Part shown: one piece after another, positions 52,952 through 61,817 of the stretch
Position numbering within the stretch: position 1 is the first letter of the stretch
How the letters are laid out: each line of letters begins with the position of its first letter
Origin: Caldilineaceae bacterium
Lineage (GTDB): Bacteria; Chloroflexota; Anaerolineae; Caldilineales; Caldilineaceae
DNA: 64,000 nucleotides
Direction of reading: 5' to 3'
Assembly (NCBI GenBank): GCA_022827195.1
Contig: JAJDTL010000018.1
Span: 124,001 to 188,000, forward strand
Made by a program: the position numbers and the translations under genes
Notes under the pieces: model-generated
What the model saw: only the letters and a program-made list of their open reading frames with translations
The model's database searches: none
Told to the model about the DNA's origin: nothing

Positions 52952-54775
52952 GTGCAGCTGAACATGAAATGGCGTATAGCAAGAATCGCCTCTGCAGTGG
53001 CGTTGATTCTGGTCGCAATTCCCTACGCGGTGACCGCGCAGAACGGTATAGTTTCTTCAACAGTCAGCGGTCAGCTCAACGAGCAGTTCGCTAAGCACTA
53101 CCTGGGCCTACAGGTCATCGACCCGATGCAGCCGGTCGAGATCAACATGGCCTACGAACCACAAGACAGCCTGCCGTTGGATCAAAACGCTGGAATGTAT
53201 GCTTTCGACGCCAGCAATTTCAATCGTTACGTAAATGCCGCGCCGGCTTCCGAGACCGCGTATCGGTCATCCACTTTGCAGACAGTGGGAGGCACAAAAC
53301 GGAAATCGATCGATTACGGGGCCGATGTCGCGTCATCGATCGTGACCCTGGTTGTTTACAACGATTCGACCACAGCACTATCCTACACGCTTACAGGGAC
53401 GAACGTCCGGTTCGTCGACGACTCGGGGATCCAGGTTGTGGCGGGAAGCACGCCCGCCCCTGCGGCGACGCCCGGTTCAGCAGCTCCGACACCCGCACCC
53501 GCATCAGGAGCGACGGCGAGCCAGTCGGCGCCCACACCCACAGCGATGGTGGCCGGAGTAAAGTCGACCTGGGTTCGCGGCACACTGAGCGAGCTGTTTG
53601 CCAAGCACTACCTGGGACTGGAGGTTGTCGATACCAGCCTGCCGGTTTCCATCAAGATGGCCTACGATCCCCAGGATAGTCCGACGCTTGATGCCGATTC
53701 CGGTTTCTACGTCTTTACCGAAAGTGGATTCAACCAGTATACGTCCGCTGTGCCGCCTTCACAGAGCGCGCTCGTATCTTCGCATCAGGAAACGACCGAC
53801 GGCGTAAAGATAAAGGCTGCCGAAGTCACATCTGAAAACGCGTCCACGATTGTGACGCTGGTCACATACAATGACACGACAACTCCGATTTCCTACACAC
53901 TGACGGGTACGAATGTCAAGTTCATTGACGAATCCGGTACGCAGGTAGAGGGTGACAGAATGGCAGCGCCGGCCGGTACACCTGCTGCCGCTTCGCCCGC
54001 GCCGTCAGGAACCGACATTACGCCTGGAACTACCTATACCGTGCAGACTGGGGACACACTGGGCACGATCTCCAACCGGGCTTATGGGTCAACGACACAC
54101 TGGTCTGACATTTGCAACGCCAATTCGCTGGCCAATTGTGACTATATCGAGGTCGGCGCTGTTCTGAATATCCCGACACTGGCCCAGACTGACACGCAAC
54201 AGCCGGTAGCGACGGCAACGCCGGAGCCGACCGCCGACGCGATGACGCCGCAGCCGACCGCCGAGGCGATGACGCCGGAGCCGACTGCGGATGCAATGAC
54301 ACCGGAACCGACGACTGAGGCGTTGCCGGAACCGACGGCCGAAGCGACCCCTGGCGTGGGCAATCTGGTCGAAGTGGCGGAAGACTACGAGGACCTGGAC
54401 ATTCTGCTGCTGGCGCTGGACCTAGCAGGACTGACCTCTACCATTTCCGACGGTGGTCCCTATACGATATTCGCGCCGACGAATGCCGCGTTCGCGTCGC
54501 TTCCCGAGACCAGGCTTGACACGTTGATGGCAGACTCAGCTCAGCTGGCGGAAACCCTTAAATACCACGTCGTTTCAGGGACTCTAACGTCGTCCGATCT
54601 GGCATCGCAGACGTCGCTGACGACGCTCGAAGGCAGCACAATTTCGATCACGACCGAGAATGGCATGTTGAAGGTTGAAGGTGTTAGTGTCGTTACGTCC
54701 GACGTGAGCGCCTCCAACGGCGTCATCCACTTCATCAACGAGTTGCTGCCCGAACCGGACGACAACTCACAGTAA
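52952..54775 (+). CDS. Secreted fasciclin/LysM protein with duplicated N-terminal domain
   Basis: A 607-residue secreted protein. A signal peptide ends near residue 30 (YAVTAQ). A domain of about 125 residues occurs twice, at about 36-160 and 203-331. Both begin L-x-E-x-F-A-K-H-Y-L-G-L and both end in YTLTGTNV-[RK]-F-[VI]-D-[DE]-SG-x-QV. I do not know a family for it. A LysM domain (about 360-405, YTVQTGDTLG) follows, then a Thr/Pro/Ala repeat linker, then a fasciclin domain (about 470-603) with YTIFAPTNAAFASLP and VIHFINELL. The start is GTG at 52952 behind a perfect GGAGGTGAT. A strong terminator follows. It is likely a wall-attached adhesion protein. Confidence 0.85.
   Translation: MQLNMKWRIARIASAVALILVAIPYAVTAQNGIVSSTVSGQLNEQFAKHYLGLQVIDPMQPVEINMAYEPQDSLPLDQNAGMYAFDASNFNRYVNAAPASETAYRSSTLQTVGGTKRKSIDYGADVASSIVTLVVYNDSTTALSYTLTGTNVRFVDDSGIQVVAGSTPAPAATPGSAAPTPAPASGATASQSAPTPTAMVAGVKSTWVRGTLSELFAKHYLGLEVVDTSLPVSIKMAYDPQDSPTLDADSGFYVFTESGFNQYTSAVPPSQSALVSSHQETTDGVKIKAAEVTSENASTIVTLVTYNDTTTPISYTLTGTNVKFIDESGTQVEGDRMAAPAGTPAAASPAPSGTDITPGTTYTVQTGDTLGTISNRAYGSTTHWSDICNANSLANCDYIEVGAVLNIPTLAQTDTQQPVATATPEPTADAMTPQPTAEAMTPEPTADAMTPEPTTEALPEPTAEATPGVGNLVEVAEDYEDLDILLLALDLAGLTSTISDGGPYTIFAPTNAAFASLPETRLDTLMADSAQLAETLKYHVVSGTLTSSDLASQTSLTTLEGSTISITTENGMLKVEGVSVVTSDVSASNGVIHFINELLPEPDDNSQ
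54217..54345. repeat. In-frame minisatellite encoding a Pro/Thr/Ala linker
   Basis: A 24-base-type unit coding for variants of TPEPTADAM is repeated about four to five times inside the fasciclin gene, with codons varying (GCCGGAGCCGACCGC-like words). It should vary in copy number between strains. Confidence 0.75.
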
Positions 54776-54825
54776 GTGCAGCAAAAGAGGGCCGCTGACA
54801 AAGCGCCCGGAGCGTACGGCAAGAG

Positions 54826-54863
54826 ACGCCCTTGGTTCGCCGAACCAGGGGCGTTATTCTTTT
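54826..54863 (+). terminator. Strong intrinsic terminator after the fasciclin gene
   Basis: ACGCCCTTGGTT (54826-54837) pairs with AACCAGGGGCGT (54843-54854) with one G-T pair and a very short loop, followed by TTATTCTTTT. It ends the fasciclin transcript and abuts the DinG promoter. Confidence 0.85.
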
Positions 54864-54890
54864 GGACGCCTTGCACATTTGTGCTACGAT
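54862..54890 (+). promoter_or_regulatory. Candidate promoter of the DinG-like helicase gene
   Basis: TTGGAC (54862-54867), a 17-base spacer and TACGAT (54885-54890) lie right at the gene start. The expected transcription start, six to seven bases after the -10, coincides with the ATG at 54897. Confidence 0.5.
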
Positions 54891-54896
54891 CATGCC

Positions 54897-57356
54897 ATGG
54901 AAAACATTGACCAGCTCTACGTTGAGGAACTGTCCGGCACACCGTCCCTGGCGCATGTCAAGGAGTTGGACGGGCGCTACGGCGATGAAAGGGAAGACGA
55001 GAAACCGTCTCCCCTGGAAACAGCCGACCTATCGGCCCTGGTCGGGGAACGAGGCCGGCTGGCAGAGACGATGCCCGACTACGAGGCGCGACCCGGACAG
55101 GCCGAGATGGCAGAGGTTGTCAAGCAGGCGATACTAGACGAGTGCACCGCTCTGATCGAAGCGCCAACGGGGACAGGCAAGTCGATAGCCTACCTGCTTC
55201 CTGCCCTGCTTAGCGAGCGAACAGTTGTTGTCGCGACAGCCAACAAGTCGCTGCAAAACCAACTCTTTCGCAAAGACATTCCGCTCCTGGCCGAAGTCTT
55301 GGGAAGACCGGTCGAGGCCGTCGTCGTGAAGGGTCGCAGCAACTATGTCTGCAATCTGAAGTGGGAAAAGGAGTCGGTCGAACGGAAGCGCCTCGCCCTG
55401 TATGACAAAGAGGATGAGCAGGTCACTTTTCTGCGGCGCTGGCTCGGGGAGACGGGCACGGGGGATATCGACGACCTGCCTTTTGTACCGTCCAACGATC
55501 TTCGTACACGCGTTGTCAGCTTCCCTGACGACTGCATCGGGCGCAGCTGCGGCCATTTCGAAGACAACTGCTTCGTAAATCAGATGCGCGACAAGGCCCG
55601 CCAGGCGCAGGTCATCATCACAAATCATCACCTGCTTCTCAACGCCTTGGAACTGGGCGAGATCGGCTTCGCCATTCTGCCTGAAGCATCGATATACGTC
55701 ATCGATGAGGCGCATCAGCTCGAAAGCACTGCGACCTCGGTCTTTGAAGTGGAGACATCGGACTATGCTCTCGAGCAGCTACTGGCGAGGGCGGTATTCA
55801 AAGCGCATCTGGAACAAGAACAGCTGGAGTCTTTGCGCTGGCAGAACAGATTGGCCTTTGCCGAGGCGGAGGGTCTGTCCGAGGGGAAAGTATTCCGCCT
55901 GGACAGTGAACTGGAGGAATTGCAAAAGCTGGCGGGTGGATTGAAACAGGTGCAGGACGAATTGCGCCAGGCCAACCCTTATGAGCTCCCTGAGGAGGAA
56001 GGGCGCCCGCAGCTAACGCCCGACGAGACCGAAGACGCAGCCAACTACGACCTGGCCGTGAAGGGCCTTGGATCACTGGCGGCGAAATTTCAAGCCGTGG
56101 CTAGCGGTTCGCTCGATGACAGGGTCGTCCGCTATGGAGAGAAGATCAGCGGTTCGCGTCATCTTCGTCTGCGCCTGCATGCCACGCCAATCGACCCGGC
56201 AGATGAGTTGGCAAAGCATCTCTTCGCTGAAGAGGGCCGCACTGTCATCTGCACGAGTGCGACGCTAGCTACAGACGGAAACTTCGACCACTTCAAAAGC
56301 CGGTGCGGTGTGAAGCGTCAGACGCATGAGTTCGTCGCCGGCCAGGTCTTTGACTATGCACAGCAGGCCGTGCTGTATCAGCCCCAATTGCCTGCTTTCG
56401 ACTGGCGCGAGCGGGAGCGATTCTACGACGGCGTCGCGGCGGAGATCGAACGGCTGCTCAATGTAAGCCGCGGGCGGGCGTTGTGCCTCTTTACAAGCTG
56501 GACCGGATTGCGCCAGGTGCAAGAGCGGCTGGCCGACGTCGTCTGGCCCCTGAAGGCCCAAGGCCAGCTGCCCCGCAATCGGCTTCTGGACTGGTTTCGG
56601 GAGACGCCTCACAGTGTTCTGCTGGCGACGAAATCCTTCTGGGAAGGGGTCGATCTGCCGGGCGACGACCTGAGCCTGGTCGTCCTCGACAAGCTGCCGT
56701 TTCCGTCTCCGAGCGACCCGCTGCATGAGGCTCGCATGAACGTGCTGGACGAAGCCAAGGCCGGCAGCAGCTTCAACAGATACACGGTCCCGCTGATGAC
56801 GCTGGCGCTCAAGCAGGGATTCGGCCGGCTCATCCGGCGTAAGACCGACCGGGGCGTGGTGGCGATCCTGGACGAACGGTTGTCGAGTCGAAGGTACGGC
56901 AACCGTACGCGCCGCGATCTGCCTCCGGCCCGCTTCAGCCGCCAAGTCCGCGACGTGCACGAATTCTACCGCAACGCGCTTGGCAGCAAGGCGGACTTCG
57001 CCCTGAATGTCTCAGCAAATGAGGATGAGGGGACTAAGGAAACCAAATGGCGCTGGCAGCTGGTCCGGCTTCAGGACGGCAAGACCGACGACCAGACCTC
57101 CGCCCTGGCCGCCTGCAGCACTACGGAAGCGGAGATTCAAGCTGCGCTGGCAGGGATCCGCAATCTGCGCAACCGTATCGAGGGCGCCGGGCGGTTCACA
57201 AGCAGTTTCGGTGTCGAGCTTCGTTGCAGTGCGGAGGCGCAACGGAGCCTGTCGGGAGGAGAGTTGCCACCCGCGCTCGGCCTGAATTGGACCGACGAAT
57301 GTGCCGTCTGGAGGTCGCTGGAAATCATGGGCCTACGCGGCTTCAATTACGAATAG
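54897..57356 (+). CDS. DinG/Rad3-family ATP-dependent DNA helicase
   Basis: An 819-residue 5'-3' helicase of the XPD/DinG family. Walker A is APTGTGKS near residue 88, and the Walker B/DEAH box is VIDEAHQLES. Four Cys between them (YVCNLK, DDCIG, RSCGH, DNCFV) form the iron-sulfur site typical of the family. Helicase domain 2 shows SATLA, LFTSWTGL, TKSFWEGVDLPGD and QGFGRLIRRKTDRG. There is no N-terminal exonuclease domain. I use the ATG at 54897. An in-frame TTG six codons upstream would overlap the -10 box. No Shine-Dalgarno site precedes it. Confidence 0.92.
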   Translation: MENIDQLYVEELSGTPSLAHVKELDGRYGDEREDEKPSPLETADLSALVGERGRLAETMPDYEARPGQAEMAEVVKQAILDECTALIEAPTGTGKSIAYLLPALLSERTVVVATANKSLQNQLFRKDIPLLAEVLGRPVEAVVVKGRSNYVCNLKWEKESVERKRLALYDKEDEQVTFLRRWLGETGTGDIDDLPFVPSNDLRTRVVSFPDDCIGRSCGHFEDNCFVNQMRDKARQAQVIITNHHLLLNALELGEIGFAILPEASIYVIDEAHQLESTATSVFEVETSDYALEQLLARAVFKAHLEQEQLESLRWQNRLAFAEAEGLSEGKVFRLDSELEELQKLAGGLKQVQDELRQANPYELPEEEGRPQLTPDETEDAANYDLAVKGLGSLAAKFQAVASGSLDDRVVRYGEKISGSRHLRLRLHATPIDPADELAKHLFAEEGRTVICTSATLATDGNFDHFKSRCGVKRQTHEFVAGQVFDYAQQAVLYQPQLPAFDWRERERFYDGVAAEIERLLNVSRGRALCLFTSWTGLRQVQERLADVVWPLKAQGQLPRNRLLDWFRETPHSVLLATKSFWEGVDLPGDDLSLVVLDKLPFPSPSDPLHEARMNVLDEAKAGSSFNRYTVPLMTLALKQGFGRLIRRKTDRGVVAILDERLSSRRYGNRTRRDLPPARFSRQVRDVHEFYRNALGSKADFALNVSANEDEGTKETKWRWQLVRLQDGKTDDQTSALAACSTTEAEIQAALAGIRNLRNRIEGAGRFTSSFGVELRCSAEAQRSLSGGELPPALGLNWTDECAVWRSLEIMGLRGFNYE

Positions 57357-57390
57357 TAGCAGGTGACTTTGTTCTACCGTTCCGCCATGC

Positions 57391-58497
57391 CTACACATCA
57401 AACAGCAACATGCCGCGTGCGTTCTTGCCTGCTTCCATGTCGGCGAAGGCCTGGTTGATCTGTTCCAGCCGGTAAGTCTGTGTGATCAGTTCATCCAGCT
57501 TCAGTTTGCCTTCGTCGTAGTATCGCAGGTACTGCGGCATATCGACGCGAGGGCGGGAGGAGCCGTAGTAAGAGCCGATCAGGTTCTTTTCGCCCCAGAT
57601 CAGGTCCTGGGGCGGGACCGGCACCAGGTCTTCGGCGCGCGCCAGCCCGATTGCAACGGCCGTTCCAGCCGGGCGGACCATGTCGAACGCCTGTCGGATC
57701 GTCGCAGAGCTGCCTATGGCCTCAAATGCGTAGTCAACACCAAGGCCGCCCGACAATTCCCGCACCGCCTCAACCGCGTCCACCTCAGAGGCGTTGACCG
57801 TGTCTGTCGCGCCGAACTGGCGGGCGTATTCCAGCTTGTTTTCCATCAGATCGACGGCAATTATGCGCTCGGCGTCGGCCAGGACCGCGCCCTGAATTGC
57901 GTTCAGCCCCACGCCGCCGCTGCCAATCACAGCGACGCTGCTGCCAGGCTCGACCTGCGCCGTCTTGAGGACCGCCCCTACACCGGTGGTTACGCCGCAT
58001 CCTACAAGGGCAGCCCTGTCCAACGGGTATCCGGGATCGATTTTGATCAAGGCCTGCTCCGGCACGACGGAAAGCTCGGACATTGTGCCGATGCGGGACA
58101 TCTGAATGATGTCCTGGCCGCGCGCGTTGTGGAGGCGGCAGGTATCGTCGAGGAGATAGCCCCTGCGGGCGGAAAAGCCCTTGCAAAGGCAGACCCTGTC
58201 GATTACGCACAGCGGGCAATTGCCGCAATAGGTGACGAAGGAGAGGATGACGTGATCGCCCGGCTTGACGTAAGTTACATTGTCGCCGACGCGTTCGACG
58301 ATGCCCGCGCCTTCGTGGCCCAGCGCGACCGGCGGGTCAAAGTAGATCGTTCCATTGACGACCGAAAGATCGGAGTGGCAGACGCCGCTGGCGCCCATGC
58401 GCAAAAGGACTTCGTTTTCCCTGGGATCGTCAAGAGTCAGGGTATCGACGACGACAGGGGCGTCGTGTTCATAGACTACGGCTGTCTTGGTCTGCAT
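57391..58497 (-). CDS. Zinc-dependent alcohol dehydrogenase (class III/MDR type)
   Basis: A 368-residue medium-chain alcohol dehydrogenase. Zinc ligands: GVCHSDLSV, GHEGAG, and a four-Cys structural site in CGNCPLCVIDRVCLC, with the third ligand region GCGVTTGVGA. The Rossmann motif is GSGGVGLNAIQG. This is like the class III and NDMA/mycothiol-dependent branches, which oxidise primary alcohols or S-hydroxymethyl thiols. The ATG at 58497 has AAGGAG upstream. Although the frame is open for another 96 codons, they do not resemble the family. It is divergent from the SufR-like regulator, with a shared 380-base spacer. Confidence 0.9.
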   Translation of the reverse strand: MQTKTAVVYEHDAPVVVDTLTLDDPRENEVLLRMGASGVCHSDLSVVNGTIYFDPPVALGHEGAGIVERVGDNVTYVKPGDHVILSFVTYCGNCPLCVIDRVCLCKGFSARRGYLLDDTCRLHNARGQDIIQMSRIGTMSELSVVPEQALIKIDPGYPLDRAALVGCGVTTGVGAVLKTAQVEPGSSVAVIGSGGVGLNAIQGAVLADAERIIAVDLMENKLEYARQFGATDTVNASEVDAVEAVRELSGGLGVDYAFEAIGSSATIRQAFDMVRPAGTAVAIGLARAEDLVPVPPQDLIWGEKNLIGSYYGSSRPRVDMPQYLRYYDEGKLKLDELITQTYRLEQINQAFADMEAGKNARGMLLFDV

Positions 58498-58877
58498 TGC
58501 GAACTCCTTCTGGCTCTTTCTCTCAACTTTCATTTGGCAGTCAGAGCGAACTGGGTGCGCACCGGCGCTGGACGGCGTAGGCGGCCGCGCGGCCGCTCTG
58601 CCGCTGATTCTCTTCGGTCGTCGCCACAGGTGCGACCGGGAAACCGCCCAGTTTCGGGTTGCGCTGATGTTAGCGTATTGGCGGCCCGATCTCAAAATCC
58701 GCCAAATGACTATAGGCCCTGCGGCCGGCGAGATTGGGCAGGCGGGAAACAGCGGCGTTACTTGGCGAAACCAGGTTTGCAACATATTATTACAAGAAGT
58801 TTATAAAAATTGACAGCCCCGGCAAAACCTGCTACACTTGAGGAAATCATGAGCCGACCGGGAGGCGGAGCGATCCC
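58498..58877. other. Divergent regulatory spacer between alcohol dehydrogenase and SufR-like regulator
   Basis: This 380-base region holds the plus-strand promoter of the regulator (58810-58838) and, just upstream of it, an AT-rich stretch (58780-58810) that is unusual for this GC-rich sequence. The AT-rich part could host an operator or the minus-strand promoter. I see no gene. Confidence 0.5.
58810..58838 (+). promoter_or_regulatory. Promoter of the SufR-like regulator gene
   Basis: A perfect TTGACA (58810-58815), a 17-base spacer and TACACT (58833-58838) lie about 40 bases before the GTG start. Confidence 0.7.
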
Positions 58878-59537
58878 GTGCAAGAAATCCGAAGTCGCAT
58901 ACTGGAGACGTTGAAGCAGATGGGGCCTTCGTCGGCGGGAACACTGGCCGACTCCTTGAACGTGCCCCAGGTCACGGTCAGGTATCATCTCGATATCCTG
59001 CTGGGTGACGATCTGATCGCGGTCGCCAAGGCAAAGCGGAGACGGGCTGTTGGGAGACCGCAGCAGCTCTATTCCCTGACGGCCGAGGCGGACACCCATT
59101 TTCCCGACAATTTTGCCGCCTTGACGGCAGGCGTCGTGAGGCAACTGAAGCAGCTGCTGCCGGCCGACAAGGTGGAGGGTTGCTTCCGTACGCTGGCCGA
59201 GGAGATGGCCCAGCCGCTTACGAACGAGATTCCGGTTGGGGAGAAGCTAGACAAGCGCATGGATCGGGTCGTTGCCTTTCTCAACGAGCGGGGATACATG
59301 GCGCAGTGGGAGCCGGGCAGCGGCCTGCTCCGCACGCACAACTGTCCCTATGCCGGCGTTGCCGGCGAACACCGGGAGCTGTGCTGCATGGACCTGGTGT
59401 TGATCGAATCGCTCAGCGGGCAGAGTTGCGAGCGTATTGAGGCCATTGCCGAGGGCGGGCGCTGTTGCAGCTATCAGGTCCACGAAGACAGAGCAGAAGT
59501 TGCGGCGCAACCACAGATGGTTGAGCTGGTTGTTTAA
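58878..59537 (+). CDS. SufR-like iron-sulfur helix-turn-helix regulator
   Basis: A 219-residue transcription regulator. The N-terminal winged helix (about 5-66) has LADSLNVPQVTVRYHLDIL. The C-terminal half carries Cys156 in THNCPYAG, Cys169/170, Cys184 in GQSCERI and Cys196/197 in GRCCSYQ. This spacing resembles the cluster-binding Cys pattern of SufR, which senses iron-sulfur status and represses suf genes. The start is GTG 58878 with GGAG at good distance. Genes for MoaA and an IscA-type carrier follow on the same strand, starting 28 bases later, which agrees with an iron-sulfur role. Confidence 0.82.
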   Translation: MQEIRSRILETLKQMGPSSAGTLADSLNVPQVTVRYHLDILLGDDLIAVAKAKRRRAVGRPQQLYSLTAEADTHFPDNFAALTAGVVRQLKQLLPADKVEGCFRTLAEEMAQPLTNEIPVGEKLDKRMDRVVAFLNERGYMAQWEPGSGLLRTHNCPYAGVAGEHRELCCMDLVLIESLSGQSCERIEAIAEGGRCCSYQVHEDRAEVAAQPQMVELVV

Positions 59538-59565
59538 GAAATCCTGGACTCCTTAGCCGGAGTTA

Positions 59566-60702
59566 ATGAATATGCCTACGACCGTCCGCAATCCGGATAT
59601 ACCCGAGCTACCGCTGGCCAAGGCCGTACCGAAGGGGAATAACGGCCACCGTTACCGAAACGGATACGGCCGAGTGACCGTGGCGGCGGCTCCGGGAGAA
59701 GACGCGTTGGCGGCGATGACTGAGCCGGTCCACGACAGCTACGGCCGCCGCGTCCGCTACCTGCGTATAAGCCTGACCGACGCCTGCAATCTCCGCTGTG
59801 TCTACTGCATGCCGGAAGACATGCAGTTCCGCCCGCGGCAGGATTTGATGTCCGATGAAGAGGTCCTTTTTCTGGTCAAAGTCGGCGCCAGCCTGGGTGT
59901 CGACAAGATCAGATTGACTGGCGGCGAGCCGACGATTCGTCCCGGAGTGGTCGACCTCGTGCGCCAGATGGCCGTCATTCCGGGTATTCGCGACATGGCG
60001 ATGACGACCAATGCCCTGCTGCTTGACGAGATGGCCCAGCCGCTGGCCGACGCAGGTCTCAACCGGGTGAACATCAGCATCGATACGATCGATGCCGAGA
60101 GATTCCGGCGCATCACCCGTTGGGGAGACATCGACGACGTTTGGCGCGGCATCGCCGCAGCCGAACGCGCCGGGCTGCGCCCGGTCAAGCTCAACTGTGT
60201 CGTAACGCGCGGCTTCAACGAGGAGGATGTCATCGACCTTGCCCGCCTGACACTGGAGAACGACTGGGAAGTCCGCTTCATCGAGTTGATGCCTTTCGGC
60301 GAGGTGAGCGACTTCCAGCTAAGCCACGTCGTCTCCTTCCGCGAGATGCGCGAGCGGGTTGAGTCGGTCTTTGGCGAGCTGGAGGAGGCAAGCTATGATT
60401 TTGTCGATCCCAGCCGCCCCTTCCGCATCCCCGGCGCAGCCGGCACGCTCGGTTTCATCAGCAGCGTAACCGAACCATTCTGCCAGGGCTGCGGCCGCGT
60501 ACGGTTGACGGCAGACGGCAAGCTGCGGCTCTGTCTGTTGCGCGACGACGAGGTGGACCTGCTTTCTCCGCTTCGCGGCGGCGCCAGTTTCGACGAGATC
60601 AGGGCGCTCATGGAGGAGGGTGCTTACCATAAGCCGTGGGGCCACGGCCTGGCTTCGGGCGACTTCGCCGAGAACCGGGCGATGAATCAGATCGGGGGCT
60701 GA
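59566..60702 (+). CDS. moaA: GTP 3',8-cyclase MoaA
   Basis: A 378-residue radical SAM enzyme that starts molybdopterin synthesis from GTP. The S-adenosylmethionine cluster is C74-N-L-R-C78-V-Y-C81. LTGGEPTIR follows, and the C-terminal cluster Cys are in FCQGCGRVR and LRLCLL. It ends MNQIGG, the Gly-Gly tail needed for activity in this family. The first 55 residues are an extra low-complexity N-terminus not usual in MoaA. A later start with the core RRVRYLRISLTDACN is possible, but the ATG at 59566 follows AGCCGGAG. It lies 28 bases after the regulator. Confidence 0.95.
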   Translation: MNMPTTVRNPDIPELPLAKAVPKGNNGHRYRNGYGRVTVAAAPGEDALAAMTEPVHDSYGRRVRYLRISLTDACNLRCVYCMPEDMQFRPRQDLMSDEEVLFLVKVGASLGVDKIRLTGGEPTIRPGVVDLVRQMAVIPGIRDMAMTTNALLLDEMAQPLADAGLNRVNISIDTIDAERFRRITRWGDIDDVWRGIAAAERAGLRPVKLNCVVTRGFNEEDVIDLARLTLENDWEVRFIELMPFGEVSDFQLSHVVSFREMRERVESVFGELEEASYDFVDPSRPFRIPGAAGTLGFISSVTEPFCQGCGRVRLTADGKLRLCLLRDDEVDLLSPLRGGASFDEIRALMEEGAYHKPWGHGLASGDFAENRAMNQIGG

Positions 60703-60802
60703 GTCGAAGGTCGCAGGTGCTATCAAAACGACAGACGCAAGCAAGTCTAGGTACTGACGATATAACCTTTCAGAGACACCCGCACAGGCAAGGAGAGCAG
60801 AG

Positions 60803-61219
60803 ATGGACATTGCACTGACCGACACGCAGACAAAGGCGATCACACTGACCGAGATGGCTGCCGAGAAGCTGGGTGGCATTCTCGAACAGAAGGGCCTGCG
60901 CGCGTCCCATGCGCTGCGCGTATTCGTCAAAGGCGGTGGCTGCGGAGGGATGCAGTACGGCATGACCTTCGACGATGACATTCAGGAGGCCGATCAGGTC
61001 TTCGAGCAGCACGGCCTGCGCGTCGTTATCGATCCGACGAGCTTCCTCTATGTCGGCGGCTCCAGCATCGATTACATCGACAATCTCATGGGCGGCGGGT
61101 TTCACATCGAGAATCCCAACGCTGTCAGCTCCTGTGGTTGCGGCAGCAGTTTCCGCACCAATGGGGCCCCGGAAGGGGCGGCGGCCGGCGCGGGCTGCGG
61201 TAGCGGCTGCGGGCACTAG
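60803..61219 (+). CDS. IscA/ErpA-type iron-sulfur carrier protein
   Basis: A 138-residue A-type carrier of iron-sulfur clusters. The HesB/IscA fold begins ITLTEMAAEKL, with the first Cys in GGGCGGMQY, then VVIDPTSFLYVGGSSIDYI and the C-terminal Cys pair SSCGCGSSF (about 114-116). An extra tail of 20 residues with two more Cys (CGSGCGH) is unusual for the family. The GGAGAG ribosome site precedes the ATG. It follows moaA by 100 bases and probably supplies clusters to MoaA and other radical SAM proteins here. Confidence 0.9.
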   Translation: MDIALTDTQTKAITLTEMAAEKLGGILEQKGLRASHALRVFVKGGGCGGMQYGMTFDDDIQEADQVFEQHGLRVVIDPTSFLYVGGSSIDYIDNLMGGGFHIENPNAVSSCGCGSSFRTNGAPEGAAAGAGCGSGCGH

Positions 61220-61337
61220 ACCGGGCAGAGCCAACACAAAAAGAGGACGGTTGGGACAGCTATCGCTTCGCCTTCGTTTCCGAGATGGGACGGGTGCGAC
61301 GGGCTGGCCCGCCCTACTCAGTGCAGGGACGATTCTC

Positions 61338-61730
61338 GTGCAGGCCAAATACTACACTTTGGAACAGGCCAAAGCCGCGCTGCCCCAAGTCAAAAAGTTG
61401 ATGGGCCGGGTGCAGGAGGCGCGCTCCGAAATCATGCGGCTGCGGCCGGATGTGTGGCCTGTCCTGCAAAAGGCGGCCAGCAACGGCGGCAACGCTGCGG
61501 CCGGCGAGGTCTATACCCATTTCCACAAGCTGGAGAGCGGCGTGAAGGGGATTCTGGAGATGGGCATCCTGGTCAAGGACATCGATATGGGCCTGATCGA
61601 TTTCCTTTCGATTCGAAACGGGCGCGAGGTCTATCTTTGTTGGAAGCACGGGGAGGACGAGCTGGCCTACTGGCACGATGTCAACGCCGGCTACGGAGGC
61701 CGGCAGCCGATCGATCCCGATGATTTCTGA
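61338..61730 (+). CDS. DUF2203 domain-containing protein
   Basis: A 130-residue protein of the uncharacterised DUF2203 family. Family features are KYYTLEQAKAALPQVKKLM at the start, then GILVKDIDMGLIDFLSIRNGREVYLCWKHGED and WHDVNAGY. The start is GTG 61338 with AGGGA upstream. The open frame continues back into the IscA gene in another phase, but that stretch is a shadow of that gene. It has a long N-terminal helix and no signal peptide. It sits in the iron-sulfur group but no role is known. Confidence 0.8.
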   Translation: MQAKYYTLEQAKAALPQVKKLMGRVQEARSEIMRLRPDVWPVLQKAASNGGNAAAGEVYTHFHKLESGVKGILEMGILVKDIDMGLIDFLSIRNGREVYLCWKHGEDELAYWHDVNAGYGGRQPIDPDDF

Positions 61731-61817
61731 GTGAACCCCTATTCAGTCGCCCCTGACCTGGTTCGGCGCCGCGCCAAAGGAAGAGTACCGACAGCAAGAA
61801 TTCAGCGAGTAAGCGAC

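Noticed and set aside
54217-54345. Independent non-coding repeat
   Set aside because: It stays in frame within the fasciclin gene and encodes a Pro/Thr linker.
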